Positions 34,396 through 44,631 of a DNA stretch of 54,417 bases are shown here, in pieces. The stretch covers positions 1-54,417 of the forward strand of contig NZ_LUUG01000115.1 in assembly GCF_001644035.1 (NCBI RefSeq), read 5' to 3'. The notes beneath the pieces are model-generated. The model saw only the letters and a program-made list of their open reading frames with translations, had not been told where the DNA came from and made no database searches. The position numbers and the translations under genes are program-made. How positions within the stretch are numbered: position 1 is the stretch's first letter; each line of letters starts with the position of its first letter. This DNA comes from Methylomonas methanica. GTDB lineage: Bacteria > Pseudomonadota > Gammaproteobacteria > Methylococcales > Methylomonadaceae.

Positions 34396-35883
34396 TTAAC
34401 CTTTTTGCGACGGTAATTTAGACGTCAGCCGCAAGGAAACCGTCAACCCTTCCAACTGATAGTGCGGTCTCAGGAAAAACTTGGATTGATAATATCCAGG
34501 ATTGCCTTCCACCTCTTCTACCACCACCTCTGCCCCAGCCAACGGCCGCCGGGCTTTATCTTTTTCAGTCGCCACCGCCGGGTTGCTTAGTACATACTGG
34601 CTAATCCAAGTATTCAGCCAAGCTTCCATATCCTGCCGCTCCTTAAACGAACCGATCTTGTCGCGCACGATACATTTGAGGTAATGCGCAAAACGGCAAG
34701 TCGCAAATAAGTAAGGCAAACGCGCGGCCAGATTAGCGTTGGCACTGGCATCCGGGTCTTGGTACTCGAACGGTTTTTGTAAAGACTGCGCACCAATAAA
34801 CGCGGCAAAATCGGTGTTTTTCTTATGCAGCAAGGGCATGAAGCCACTTTTCGCCAACTCTGCTTCGCGCCGGTCGGTAATAGCGATTTCGGTCGGACAC
34901 TTCATGTCGACGCCGCCGTCGTCGGTCGGGAAGGAATGCACCGGCAAGCCTTCCACCGCGCCACCGGACTCGATACCGCGAATCTGCGAACACCAGCCGT
35001 ATAACTTAAAAGAACGATTAATATTGACCGCCATGGCATAAGCCGCGTTGGACCATGTATATTTGCTGCTGTCGGCGCCCGAGGTATCTTCCTCGAAATC
35101 AAACTCCTCGACAGGATCGGTTTTCGAACCGTACGGTAACCGGCTGAGGAAGCGCGGCATAGCCAAACCGAGGTAACGCGAATCTTCGGATTCCCGCAAT
35201 GAACGCCAGGCCGCATATTCGGGCGTTTGAAAAATTTTGGTCAGATCGCGTGGATTCGCCAATTCAGACCAACTCTCCATTTGCAGCACGGATGGCGCCA
35301 CACCGGAAATGAACGGAGTGTGCGCAGAGGCGCTGATTTTCGCCATCTCGCCCAACAATTCCACATCTTGCGGACTGTGGTCGAAATGGTAGTCGCCCAC
35401 CAAGCAACCGAACGGTTCGCCACCAAACGTGCCATATTCTTCTTCGTAAAGTTTTTTGAATAGCGGACTTTGGTCCCAAGCCGTACCCTTGAATTTTTTC
35501 AGGGTTTTACCCAACTCATTTTTGGTGATATTTAACACGCGAATTTTCAACATTTCGTCGGTTTCGGTGTTGTTAACCAGGTAATGTAAGCCGCGCCAAG
35601 CACCTTCCAGTTTTTGAAAATCAGGATGATGTATGACTAAATTCAATTGCTCGGTGATCTTCTGGTCAAGGCTGGCAATAATCGACTGGATAGTTTTAAT
35701 TGCGTCGTCGGATACTTTTGAAACATCCTGTAATGCGTATTGCGCCAAGGTAGTTACCGCAGTATTGACCTGATTGGCAGCTTCTGTTCCTGGCTTGAAC
35801 TCCTTGGACAATAATGCGGAAAAATCGTCCAATTCCAGAGTTTGAGTTGCGCCCTGTCCGCCTTGAGTTTCTAATTCGGCCAT
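34396..35883 (-). CDS. tssC: T6SS sheath protein TssC
   Basis: 495-residue large subunit of the contractile sheath. Diagnostic blocks are HHPDFQKLEGAWRGLHYLV (about residues 84-102), the KKLYEEEYGTFGGEPFGCLVGDYHF region, LGLAMPRFLSRLPYG and the C-terminal sequence ending SLRLTSKLPSQKG. It begins 3 bp after tssB, the usual coupled order, because TssB and TssC assemble together. Confidence 0.96.
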   Translation of the reverse strand: MAELETQGGQGATQTLELDDFSALLSKEFKPGTEAANQVNTAVTTLAQYALQDVSKVSDDAIKTIQSIIASLDQKITEQLNLVIHHPDFQKLEGAWRGLHYLVNNTETDEMLKIRVLNITKNELGKTLKKFKGTAWDQSPLFKKLYEEEYGTFGGEPFGCLVGDYHFDHSPQDVELLGEMAKISASAHTPFISGVAPSVLQMESWSELANPRDLTKIFQTPEYAAWRSLRESEDSRYLGLAMPRFLSRLPYGSKTDPVEEFDFEEDTSGADSSKYTWSNAAYAMAVNINRSFKLYGWCSQIRGIESGGAVEGLPVHSFPTDDGGVDMKCPTEIAITDRREAELAKSGFMPLLHKKNTDFAAFIGAQSLQKPFEYQDPDASANANLAARLPYLFATCRFAHYLKCIVRDKIGSFKERQDMEAWLNTWISQYVLSNPAVATEKDKARRPLAGAEVVVEEVEGNPGYYQSKFFLRPHYQLEGLTVSLRLTSKLPSQKG

Positions 35884-35886
35884 GGC

Positions 35887-36417
35887 TTACTCCCCTTTTC
35901 CTTCGGCAGCATCACCGCCGGCTTCCGTCGGTTTCGCCGAAGCAGCCAAGGTTTGCAACAATGCTGGGTCGTTAACTAACTTCGCGATTAATTCCTCGGC
36001 ACCGGTTTTACCGTCCATGTAAGTGATCAAGTTGGACAATTGGGTTCTAGCTTCCAAGACTTTATCCAAGCCTGCCACTTTTTTGGCAACCGCTGCGGGG
36101 GAAAAGTCATCCATACTTTCGAAGGTGATATCGACATTCAAATTGCCTTCACCGGTCAACGTGTTGGCAACTTGAAATGCAACCCGAGGTTTCATCGATT
36201 TCAACCGCTCGTTGAAATTATCGACATCGATTTCCAACAATTTACGATCAGCTACCGGCGCCAATGGCTCGGAAGGCTTGCCCGACAAGTCCGACATCAC
36301 GCCCATCACGAACGGCAACTGCACCTTTTTTTCGGAACCGTAGAGTTCGACATCGTATTCAATCTGTACCCGGGGTGCCCGGTTCCGTTGTATAAACTTC
36401 TGACTACTTTCAGCCAT
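35887..36417 (-). CDS. tssB: T6SS sheath protein TssB
   Basis: 176-residue small sheath subunit. Shows the typical QKFIQRNRAPRVQIEYDVEL start, the LPFVMGVMSDLSGKP block, and the RLKSMKPRVAFQVANTL segment. The C-terminal helix that ClpV recognises after sheath contraction is expected in the last third. It is directly upstream of tssC and 46 bp after tssA. Confidence 0.96.
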   Translation of the reverse strand: MAESSQKFIQRNRAPRVQIEYDVELYGSEKKVQLPFVMGVMSDLSGKPSEPLAPVADRKLLEIDVDNFNERLKSMKPRVAFQVANTLTGEGNLNVDITFESMDDFSPAAVAKKVAGLDKVLEARTQLSNLITYMDGKTGAEELIAKLVNDPALLQTLAASAKPTEAGGDAAEGKGE

Positions 36418-36463
36418 TGTATTCTCCGCTTGACATTAAGAAGGACTACCAAAAAATCGTTTT

Positions 36464-37501
36464 TTAACTCGGGTCCGGCCCCTTTATGGTACTTATTTGG
36501 GAAAGCGCATCCGGCATTAAGTTCTGAACGATTTCCATAAAATCCGCAGTTGCGAGATGCTTGGCCCTGCGCAATAGAATGGGTACAGGGCTAGACGGTT
36601 CGTAGTCAGCATAATATTTACAAAGCGCGTCCAAGGTTCTCACCACATCTTGACGCGACTCGATAGCTCCACTAACCGCCGATCTCGATTTGACCGGTTT
36701 TACATCATTACTATCTACCTCGGTACCGGTTTCATTTTCGATTGCCTCGCTCTCGTTACCGCCAGCCAACCGCGATCCCGCGTAATGATCAAAATCATCC
36801 CGAACTTCCTTGAGTAACGCTTTCAAGGGCGTCAACACTGCGCCTTGGCTGGCACCGACTTTTTCGTTAACGAAAGTATCGATCTGCTCAATTATCTTGA
36901 TACTCTCGAGTAATGCCTGATAAGTATCGGTCAAAGCGGTATCATCTACATCCAGAAAAGCCGCTTTGATAGCTGCATTGTCCGGCTTTGTCAGATCCTT
37001 GGGCACTTCCAGACGATCAGTGGCGTATTGGATATCGCGCAAACAAAAGCGGCCAACGGCTTTTGACTCAACCAGTACCGCCAAACTTAGGGGCCTGAGT
37101 ATCAGGTCGAAGCTGGCCAGCTCTTCCAAAATATTGACTCGCGACGTCGGATCCATACCATCGTCGGGATCGAGCTGCGGATAGATAGAGTCCCAATAAC
37201 GGGATATAGATTCCTCCAGAAACGCCAGTCCATCGCGAAAACCTCTCCAACCTTCCACATTGATCAGCGTCCGGATCAAGTACAAGATGACCTGTAGATC
37301 CTTTGAGCGTTGTAACAATGCGAACGCCTCCTTGTAGACTTCGCGCCAGTTGGGTGGTAGCGCTTTCTCTCCGGAAAACTGATTCTCCGGGGTTCCTAAA
37401 ATATTGCTGTCCAACGCCACTCTGGCGCTGTCATATTCAAGGTTATCTCCACAAGGGTGCTCGGCCGAAACGGGTTCTAGTAATCCGGACAAATCTGCCA
37501 T
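36464..37501 (-). CDS. tssA: T6SS cap/assembly protein TssA
   Basis: 345 residues from ATG 37499-37501, supported by a GAGAGG site 8 bp upstream; the ATG at 37525 is less likely. An ImpA_N domain occupies the N-terminus (PVSAEHPCGDNLEYDSARVALD in parts, residues about 9-30; PNWREVYKEAFALLQRSKDLQ; WDSIYPQLDPDDGMDPTSR). The C-terminal part, ending HLATADFMEIVQNLMPDALSQI, resembles the short TssA class that caps or stabilises the growing sheath. It is the first gene of the second T6SS block. Confidence 0.92.
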   Translation of the reverse strand: MADLSGLLEPVSAEHPCGDNLEYDSARVALDSNILGTPENQFSGEKALPPNWREVYKEAFALLQRSKDLQVILYLIRTLINVEGWRGFRDGLAFLEESISRYWDSIYPQLDPDDGMDPTSRVNILEELASFDLILRPLSLAVLVESKAVGRFCLRDIQYATDRLEVPKDLTKPDNAAIKAAFLDVDDTALTDTYQALLESIKIIEQIDTFVNEKVGASQGAVLTPLKALLKEVRDDFDHYAGSRLAGGNESEAIENETGTEVDSNDVKPVKSRSAVSGAIESRQDVVRTLDALCKYYADYEPSSPVPILLRRAKHLATADFMEIVQNLMPDALSQISTIKGPDPS

Positions 37502-38223
37502 TTTCACGCCTCTCTCGTCATGCAATTGTTAACGTCAACCGATTGAACCGCGATAACGAAACTTTGTGCCCTGCGTTCCGTTTCTTACAATCGACACGAT
37601 TCTATTCTGCTCCGGACTTGTTACACCAGTATTTAGTCCAAAACCAATCCGCATTAGTCTAGTCGCTTTTTTATGTCCCGCTTTAAACTAAAGAACAGTG
37701 CCTGTCACAGTTTCTTATATCTATCAATTTGCATTTGCCGATTAATAGATAACCTAGCTATACCATTTAGCATGCCAACCCACGAACACATTAATCACGC
37801 GCTTATAAGACTATGATATAAAACAATTTATAAGTTAAATAGGCCACCATATCGCGAATTTGAAGCCCTATTGCAGAGACAAATCAGCACGATATTTCGT
37901 ATCGGATACGATATTTGGTACTTGCGGAGATTCGTTAACGAGATGCTGGATAACGATTTAAATTCAGAAACTCCCAACTGGCGCTAAAACTCGCACATCG
38001 TTACACTGCGGCGTTGATCAGCTTGCGTTTAACTTTGCGTCGCCTGGTCCATACTAATGAGCAACGGAAGATAGACTGCGCCCAAAGCAACGCCGATGGA
38101 GTAATACCGGCCTATGAGTAATGGCGGTTAATCGTCAGCCTGATCGTATATTTATATTAAGTCCGCCGGAACCCTGCATAAACTCAGATGTTCCGCGTCT
38201 AAAACAGCATTGTGAATTCTGTC
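37502..38223. other. Unannotated 720-bp gap inside the T6SS island
   Basis: Lies upstream of tssA and downstream of tagF/pppA, both on the minus strand. It is AT-rich in its middle part (37680-37880), contains no convincing open frame, and no RNA gene was recognised. It probably carries the promoter for the tssA-to-clpV genes. A sequence at 37762-37778 partly resembles a sigma-54 site but misses the key GC of the -12 element. Confidence 0.45.
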
Positions 38224-39762
38224 TTAACCAATAAACTCTGCAACCAATACGGTAATGTTATCTCGACCGCTTCTGCTCAACGCCTGATTTATCAGGGCTT
38301 CTGCGGCCGATTGGCAATTACCTGCGGCCATCAACTCCGCAATTTCGCTTTCCGACAACTCTTTATCCAAACCGTCACTACATAACAGATAACGATCACC
38401 GCTGGCCGCCTGAAAGCGAACCACATCCAAGGCCAAGGTCAATTGTCCACCAACCGCGCGCGTGATTACATTCGCCCCGACTTGCTTTGCCGCCACTTCC
38501 CGGCTCATTACGCCGGAATCCATCAATTCGTCGATCAAGGTATGGTCGCGCGTAATCTGCGTAAACGCGCCGTTACGCAGTTGATATAAGCGACTGTCCC
38601 CAGCCCAAACCGCCGCACATTCTGCTTCTTTTGCAAGCAAAGCTACCACCGTGGTACCGACAATACTACCCTGTTGAATGCCCGAAGCAAAAAGGCATAA
38701 ATCTTCGTTGATCTTATGCAATCTATTGCAAACTGCTTCAACCTGACTATCCAGGTTTTGGTTAAATTCCAAGGTCGATAAGGAATCCACCACCAAGCGA
38801 CTGGCAACGTCGCCGGACTGATGCCCGCCCATACCGTCAGCAACCACCCATAAACCAAGGGACGGGCAATCGAGCAAAGCATCTTCATTGTGTTTACGCT
38901 TATTGCCGACCACCGTGACCCCGTATGAAGTCCACGCGGGCGAGTTAGGAAGCCCTAAAGAATCACCCGCTAATGCGTCCGCCCTGGCTAGGCTTGGCAT
39001 CCGCTCTGATTTTTTAACACTTTGACTTTGTTGATAACTCTGCATATGCCAAGATCTGCCAGCCTGCGGCATACCTTGCAAAAAACTCGCGTAAGCATCG
39101 ATCGGCGGCAATCCTTCGCAAAATAGCAAGCTAGGTCGATTCGACTGGCCACCCTCGCTCGCCCAAATACTGTGTCCCGGCAAAAACCGTTCTATCAGAC
39201 ACTGGCTCAAGCGCGGAAACAGTACTGCGGCCTGATCCAAGCCCTCTAGATCGAAACGAAACGCTAGCTTACCGTTAGCCGTCCCACTGCTAGAGTCGGC
39301 TTGAAAACACTGTATGGTAGAGTCAGCTGAGCCGATTTCAATCAGCCTTTTATCGAATTTATCCAGGTCACCGGCCTCGTTCAACACCGACAGCGCGGCG
39401 TCTTCCAGTTGCGCAAACCAATCGGACTCCGGCAAAAACAACTGTAGCAATGCGTCTGCGGAGACTGCTTGCGCCAAGGTCAACGGATAATAGCGACCGA
39501 CTCTATCGACGCTAGGCATCATGACACCGGCCCAGGCAGTTGGGCCGCATACACCGGGGCTAAGCGCGAATCGCCAAATCGGGCTAACCAAAAACAACGA
39601 TAGCCAGTTGTCGCCCAGAGTTTCCTGGCTAGCGCGCATTGCAGCTTGTAACCACTGATCCCATGGCTCGATAAAATGCCTGGGCAAGCGCCGACTGACA
39701 AAATCGCCCAAGCCCGGCACTTTTCCAAAAAAACCAACGCTCAGCCCGTCCAGAGAACTCAT
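38224..39762 (-). CDS. TagF-PppA fusion: T6SS regulator with PP2C phosphatase
   Basis: 512 residues from ATG 39760-39762, which overlaps the TssM stop as ATGA and has GGAG upstream. Residues about 1-200 are a TagF domain (VGFFGKVPGLGDFVSRRLP, WRFALSPGVCG, GRYYPLTLA). Residues about 285-512 are a PP2C-type Ser/Thr phosphatase with the metal-binding motifs HNEDALL, VADGMGGH, WAGDSRLYQLR, LLCSDGLDKEL and GRDNITVLV all intact. In characterised systems TagF represses the T6SS and PppA reverses Fha phosphorylation by the kinase PpkA. No kinase is in the window. Confidence 0.9.
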   Translation of the reverse strand: MSSLDGLSVGFFGKVPGLGDFVSRRLPRHFIEPWDQWLQAAMRASQETLGDNWLSLFLVSPIWRFALSPGVCGPTAWAGVMMPSVDRVGRYYPLTLAQAVSADALLQLFLPESDWFAQLEDAALSVLNEAGDLDKFDKRLIEIGSADSTIQCFQADSSSGTANGKLAFRFDLEGLDQAAVLFPRLSQCLIERFLPGHSIWASEGGQSNRPSLLFCEGLPPIDAYASFLQGMPQAGRSWHMQSYQQSQSVKKSERMPSLARADALAGDSLGLPNSPAWTSYGVTVVGNKRKHNEDALLDCPSLGLWVVADGMGGHQSGDVASRLVVDSLSTLEFNQNLDSQVEAVCNRLHKINEDLCLFASGIQQGSIVGTTVVALLAKEAECAAVWAGDSRLYQLRNGAFTQITRDHTLIDELMDSGVMSREVAAKQVGANVITRAVGGQLTLALDVVRFQAASGDRYLLCSDGLDKELSESEIAELMAAGNCQSAAEALINQALSRSGRDNITVLVAEFIG

Positions 39763-42700
39763 AAGGACTCCGGACAACGGAAGCTTTGATATTCGCTGAT
39801 ACCAAATGGATTATTAACGCTGGCCGCGCGCAATTCGAACTTAGCGGTATAGCCTTCCAGTTGCACGGTCAAATTAAAGCGACCCGGCAAACCAGTGGGC
39901 TGGATATTGAACTCGTCGAACATTCTGAATAATGCCCAGGCACCTTCCTTGGATTTACTGACTTGTTTGCCGTCCAACGCTTCAAACACCACTCTAACGC
40001 CGGCACTATTGTTGGTGCCGGGCCACTGAAACTTGGTGAGTTGTTCCGGACCATGGCGGTACACCAATTCCTGGCCTTCGACGTTTAATCTGAAGGTGCC
40101 GACTTTGTCGTCCAACGTCAAGGGCTTTAACTCGAACTGCACTTGCGGCACCGCGCCGCCGCCGGGAAAAAATGCGTCACGGATTTTCGAGGCGATCTGG
40201 AATTGGCGAATACTGGCCGCTGATAAGCCCAAAGCCTTATCGGAACTGAGCTCCTGCCACTGTACCGCCGCAGTATCGACAAACGCCTTGAGGTTAGTGT
40301 TAAAAAACTGATCGACAATGCCGTTAGCGGCAAAGACTTTACCGAAATCAGCCATCAACACATCCTGCTGGGTATTTTTTGCAAACGGATAACGTCCGGC
40401 CAAAGCGCTTTTGCAGGGCATGGTCACCGCGGTTTTCAGCATTTCGTTTAACTGGACTTTCGCACCGGTTTTGATTTGCTGTCCGCCCGTGCTGGTCAGG
40501 GCATTCAAGGAGGCCGCAACCGGGCCGGGCAAACGGGCAAACTCCATTTTGGCGGCTTGGAGAGGATCTACACCGCCGCCGGCGAACCGCGCCGCCTCGG
40601 TAGACAAGGCTTGGCCGCCGCTATTCGGCGCCGAACCAATCTGCATCAGATAATCGTGCAGGTTTTTAATACTCGCCAAGGTTGCGGCGATGGGAGCCGG
40701 CCTATCGGCGGCACCCCGCACTTGCATATTGTAAGGCTCGAAATAAGTCTCCAAGGCCTTAACCGGATCGACGCCACCGTCGCTTTGCTTAGCCATCGCC
40801 AGCAGTTTTTGGGTGGCAGCCTCCGGCACGGCCAACGCACCGCCAGTGGATTTTGCCAACGCATCGGCCAATTCGGAAGAGAGCTTGCTCAGCGCGGTAT
40901 TTTTTTCGACCAGTTCCAACAACAGCTTCAGCGGCGAATCAGGACGCGACAGCAGATCCAAGGTATCTACCAGCTGATTATTGCTGGGCTGCGGGCGGAA
41001 TTTAACCGCTGTCAGCACGCCATCCCAGGTCTTTTGATAATCCCCCAAATACAGACGTTTGAAATCGCTATATAAACGATCAATTTCGACAGGCGTACTG
41101 GCACCGTTTACGCCGAGCACCCAGTTCTGCTCACTGGCTTCATTGACGTAAACCATGCCTTTCTTCAGAAACAGCTCCGTATAGCCGTAACTGCTAAACA
41201 GACCGGGCACAACCAGCGTATCCAATTCCTTGCCGTTTGCTGTAAACACTCGGCCACCGTTCGGCGCCAGTTGTCCGGCGACGGAAATGTCGTGACTGCG
41301 ATCAAACAGCGCCTCGCTTTTAAAGCGGCTATAAAGTTGATTGACCATGGGAATTTGCGTCAGTTTATTGCGCACTGCGTCGACAAACCCGTTATCAAGT
41401 GCTGCCGGATCCAAATTCAAAGCCAACAAGTTATCCAGATGTAACTGCAATTTGGCTTGGGTTTCCGGGTCGGTGGCAAACATTTGCTCCCAATCCAATT
41501 TCACCCAGGGTTGCGCAACCTTGGCGTCCATCCGTTGCGGCTCGCCGAACATCAGATAGACACGCAGCAGTTGATAGAGCACATCCAGATTTTTGCCTTC
41601 ATCGCTTTGCATACGCTCTTTCAAGCGCAGCGCGACCAAAGCCTGAAAATTTTCGCGAAGCAAGCGTTGATAGGAAATATCGACAGCGGAATCGATTTTA
41701 TCGCCTTGATATAATCCAAAGCCGCTGCTCCAGCCGGTTTGTCCATACACATCCTTGGCGGCTTGCAGGGCATTTAGCTTAGGCAGCAACGCCAAAAAAC
41801 CGGAACGTGAATCTGTTGGAGCAAGATTACTGGCTCGGTAAATTTCTATCTGTTTTTCGACATCGGCAATCGCCGACTTATTGGTGGCAAAACTGACCAT
41901 CCACACCACCACGGCTATCGCTACAATCGCAAAGGTGGCGGCAAAGCCTGCGAGGTTCATCAAACGAAAACGCCGTTCGACCTTTGGATCCACACCAACC
42001 AAATCGGCTTCTGGAAACACTACTTGCTTCAAGAGTTTGGTCAGAAAATAACTTTTTCCGCGTCCGCTCATTAATGGCGTCACTTGTCTTTCCAATCTAA
42101 AGCTTGAGGCCAACGCCGCCATCACTCGGTCTATCGGTGTGCCTTCCTGGGTGCCGCTGCTGAAATACACGCCGCGCAACAGGAAAGGCTCTTCGTAGCG
42201 ATTGGTGGAAAACGCGGCGTCCAAAAACCCGATTGCCACCGATTTGAACAGCATCATTTGCTGCGGAAAATCGAAAATAGCGTTACGGCGCTGCACATCG
42301 CGCTCTTCCTGGATACGCTTCAAACGGCGCTGCACCAGCCTTTCGGTCAATTCGTCGTAGGCCTTTTCGAATTGCAGTAAATGGGCTGCCAGATCTTCTT
42401 TATCGTTGTCGGCACGAATAAACGTCTCACCCCACACCTGGCTGCGCTCGTCTTCGGTTAAATTGGCGAAGAAATCACTAAAACCTGCCACGAGGTCGGC
42501 TTTGGTGAACAACACATACACCGGCAATTGCACACCCAATTGCGCATTGAGTTCCGTAACCCGCCGCCGAATCGCCGCCGCATGCTGGCGCAACTCTTCC
42601 TCGGTCTGCTGTATCAAATCGCTAACGCTCACCGCCACAAACACACCATTCAGCGGTCGGCGTGGTCGGTATTTTTTTAACAATTGCAGGAATCCATGCC

Positions 42701-43307
42701 AGGCTGTAGCGTCCACTTCTTGATGACTATCTTGCGTGGTGTAGCGGCCAGCGGTATCCAACAACACCGCTTCGTCAGCAAACCACCAATCGCAATCTCG
42801 CGTGCCGCTGACGCCTTTTACCGCGTGCTTGCCCAAGCGTTCCGCCAACGGAAATTGCAATCCGGAATTGATTAAGGCTGTGGTTTTGCCGGACCCCGGC
42901 GCACCGATAATCGCATACCAAGGCAATTCGTAAAGATATTGCTTCCGTCCGCGTTGCTTGGAGCTGGTGGTTTTCAGCAAAGCCAAGGCCTCATCGAAAC
43001 CACGATTCAATACATCCAGCTCCGCCGCCGAGGCCGATTGCGCATCGTTTGCATCGGCATCGCGAGCCAAATCGGCCATAAGGCGCTGCTCACGCTTACG
43101 CGACAACAGCCAAGCGACCAGCCGGTAAAGCAACCAACATCCGACTATTACGCCAATAGTTATGATCCGGCTTAAATCGGACTCCAACGGCACACTGCCG
43201 GCGATCGCAATTAAAGGCCCGATAAACCAAATTAGTACCGACAAAACCACGATACCGATCAGCTCAAGCACCCACTTTGTTTTAAAAAAACTGATTATCC
43301 GTTCCAC
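39759..43307 (-). CDS. tssM: T6SS inner-membrane complex protein TssM (IcmF)
   Basis: 1182 residues. Two transmembrane helices near residues 12-36 and 48-68 precede a cytosolic NTPase-like domain with Walker A GAPGSGKT at 135-142 and the DWWFADEAVLLDTAGRY block. A third helix near 455-475 (FAIVAIAVVVWMVSFAT) leads into the large periplasmic domain that contacts TssJ and spans the envelope. The C-terminus (LPGRFNLTVQLEGYTAKFELRA in parts) is the usual TssM end. It lies 9 bp after tssL and overlaps tagF/pppA by 4 bp. Confidence 0.96.
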   Translation of the reverse strand: MERIISFFKTKWVLELIGIVVLSVLIWFIGPLIAIAGSVPLESDLSRIITIGVIVGCWLLYRLVAWLLSRKREQRLMADLARDADANDAQSASAAELDVLNRGFDEALALLKTTSSKQRGRKQYLYELPWYAIIGAPGSGKTTALINSGLQFPLAERLGKHAVKGVSGTRDCDWWFADEAVLLDTAGRYTTQDSHQEVDATAWHGFLQLLKKYRPRRPLNGVFVAVSVSDLIQQTEEELRQHAAAIRRRVTELNAQLGVQLPVYVLFTKADLVAGFSDFFANLTEDERSQVWGETFIRADNDKEDLAAHLLQFEKAYDELTERLVQRRLKRIQEERDVQRRNAIFDFPQQMMLFKSVAIGFLDAAFSTNRYEEPFLLRGVYFSSGTQEGTPIDRVMAALASSFRLERQVTPLMSGRGKSYFLTKLLKQVVFPEADLVGVDPKVERRFRLMNLAGFAATFAIVAIAVVVWMVSFATNKSAIADVEKQIEIYRASNLAPTDSRSGFLALLPKLNALQAAKDVYGQTGWSSGFGLYQGDKIDSAVDISYQRLLRENFQALVALRLKERMQSDEGKNLDVLYQLLRVYLMFGEPQRMDAKVAQPWVKLDWEQMFATDPETQAKLQLHLDNLLALNLDPAALDNGFVDAVRNKLTQIPMVNQLYSRFKSEALFDRSHDISVAGQLAPNGGRVFTANGKELDTLVVPGLFSSYGYTELFLKKGMVYVNEASEQNWVLGVNGASTPVEIDRLYSDFKRLYLGDYQKTWDGVLTAVKFRPQPSNNQLVDTLDLLSRPDSPLKLLLELVEKNTALSKLSSELADALAKSTGGALAVPEAATQKLLAMAKQSDGGVDPVKALETYFEPYNMQVRGAADRPAPIAATLASIKNLHDYLMQIGSAPNSGGQALSTEAARFAGGGVDPLQAAKMEFARLPGPVAASLNALTSTGGQQIKTGAKVQLNEMLKTAVTMPCKSALAGRYPFAKNTQQDVLMADFGKVFAANGIVDQFFNTNLKAFVDTAAVQWQELSSDKALGLSAASIRQFQIASKIRDAFFPGGGAVPQVQFELKPLTLDDKVGTFRLNVEGQELVYRHGPEQLTKFQWPGTNNSAGVRVVFEALDGKQVSKSKEGAWALFRMFDEFNIQPTGLPGRFNLTVQLEGYTAKFELRAASVNNPFGISEYQSFRCPESL

Positions 43308-43316
43308 GCGGTATTC

Positions 43317-44627
43317 TCACTTTATCAAGATGTCGACGCGCCGATTTAAGGCTCGATGTTCAGGAGTATCATTGGGTGCCAAAGGTTCGCCGTCAGCCCG
43401 GCCTTCTGCTCTGGCCGAACCTTTTAGCTGGGCGGATGCGGTCAAAATCGCCAATACGTTTTTAGCGCGTGCCGCGGACAGGTGCCAATTGGACGGAAAA
43501 CGCGCCGACACGATGGGTTTGTCGTCGGTATGCCCGGTTACCAAAATCGAGTCTTGTTCATTCTCAAGCTCCTTAGCGATTTTTTTCAACATGGGCAGAA
43601 ACTCCGGCTTGACTTGGTCACTACCCGAGGGAAAGGAGTTACGGACGCGGATGATGCTATCGTCGACCACTTCAACCATATTCTGGGCAATTTCGTCGCG
43701 CAATAATGGCTTAAAGCGTTCCAATCTGTTTGCAATAGCGGGCGCAGGTGGTGGGGTTATAGTTGCTGCCGCCGCAACTTGTACAGGCTCCTTGGCCAAT
43801 TTTAGTAACTCACGATACGTCGGATCGGATGCCGAATTAATAAAAAACGCAAAACCCAGATAACAAAGCAGTAATAAGCCGCCGGCTACGCTGGCGAACA
43901 CCCATAAGGGTACTTGCGTAATCAACGAGCTATTGCCGCTCTTTTGCCCATGCCAGCGCGGCGACAGTTCCGCTGGAAAATCCCCTCTCACCCGCTGAGT
44001 CAACTGATACAGTTCCAGACGTTGTTTTTCCAGTTCGTTGGAGCCGTTGGTCATGACCCGATATTTGCCCTCGAATCCAAAACTTAACAGCACATAGCAA
44101 AGCTCGATGAGCGGTAAGTTTTGCGCAGGCTGTTTCACCAGATGTTCGAGTATTTGGAAAAAGCGTTCGCCGCCCCAGGCTTCTTTATGAAAAAGGATAA
44201 GTAGACTTTGATGGCCCCAATTACTCTGCGAGCCCCAGGGCGTGTTTTGGATAATTTCATCCAGAAAAGTACATAAACCGTAGCTCGCCATGCGTATGGT
44301 TTCTTGCTGAAACCCCGCATTCAAGCCACGATTCTCAAATTCCCTGACTTCTTTGGCCAACTTTTGTTTTAGTTCATCAACGCCGGCATAACTAACGGTT
44401 GTTCTAAGCCTAGCCGCCAAGGAAAGTATGCCAGCCGATAGAGTCAATAAAGAACCGCTATCCGCTCCTGAAAGCACGCTCAGCGAAGGAATGTTGATAT
44501 TTGCAGTCGGCTGCTGGGGTGGCGATGGTGGTACTTGCGTGAATGACGGCTGTTGAGGCATTCTTCCGCCAGGCGAAGGCCGTAACACTGTTTTGTCGTC
44601 ATCGCCGAAAGGTCCTTGTTGCGCCAT
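43317..44627 (-). CDS. tssL: T6SS inner-membrane protein TssL with OmpA-like domain
   Basis: 436 residues. A Pro-rich head (residues 1-45) is followed by the cytosolic DotU domain (about 50-230; FENRGLNAGFQQETI, YGLCTFLDEIIQNTPWG, CYVLLSFGFEGKYR), one transmembrane helix near 240-262, and a C-terminal OmpA/MotB-like peptidoglycan-binding domain (about 300-436) with ILVTGHTDDKPI and WHLSAARAKNVLAIL. This makes it a specialised TssL that can bind the cell wall itself and needs no separate TagL. It lies between tssK and tssM. Confidence 0.95.
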   Translation of the reverse strand: MAQQGPFGDDDKTVLRPSPGGRMPQQPSFTQVPPSPPQQPTANINIPSLSVLSGADSGSLLTLSAGILSLAARLRTTVSYAGVDELKQKLAKEVREFENRGLNAGFQQETIRMASYGLCTFLDEIIQNTPWGSQSNWGHQSLLILFHKEAWGGERFFQILEHLVKQPAQNLPLIELCYVLLSFGFEGKYRVMTNGSNELEKQRLELYQLTQRVRGDFPAELSPRWHGQKSGNSSLITQVPLWVFASVAGGLLLLCYLGFAFFINSASDPTYRELLKLAKEPVQVAAAATITPPPAPAIANRLERFKPLLRDEIAQNMVEVVDDSIIRVRNSFPSGSDQVKPEFLPMLKKIAKELENEQDSILVTGHTDDKPIVSARFPSNWHLSAARAKNVLAILTASAQLKGSARAEGRADGEPLAPNDTPEHRALNRRVDILIK

Positions 44628-44631
44628 GTCA

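Noticed and set aside
37762..37778. Sigma-54-like promoter upstream of tssA
   Set aside because: TTGGCATG gives a fair -24, but the -12 reads TGG instead of TGC, and the site is over 250 bp from tssA.
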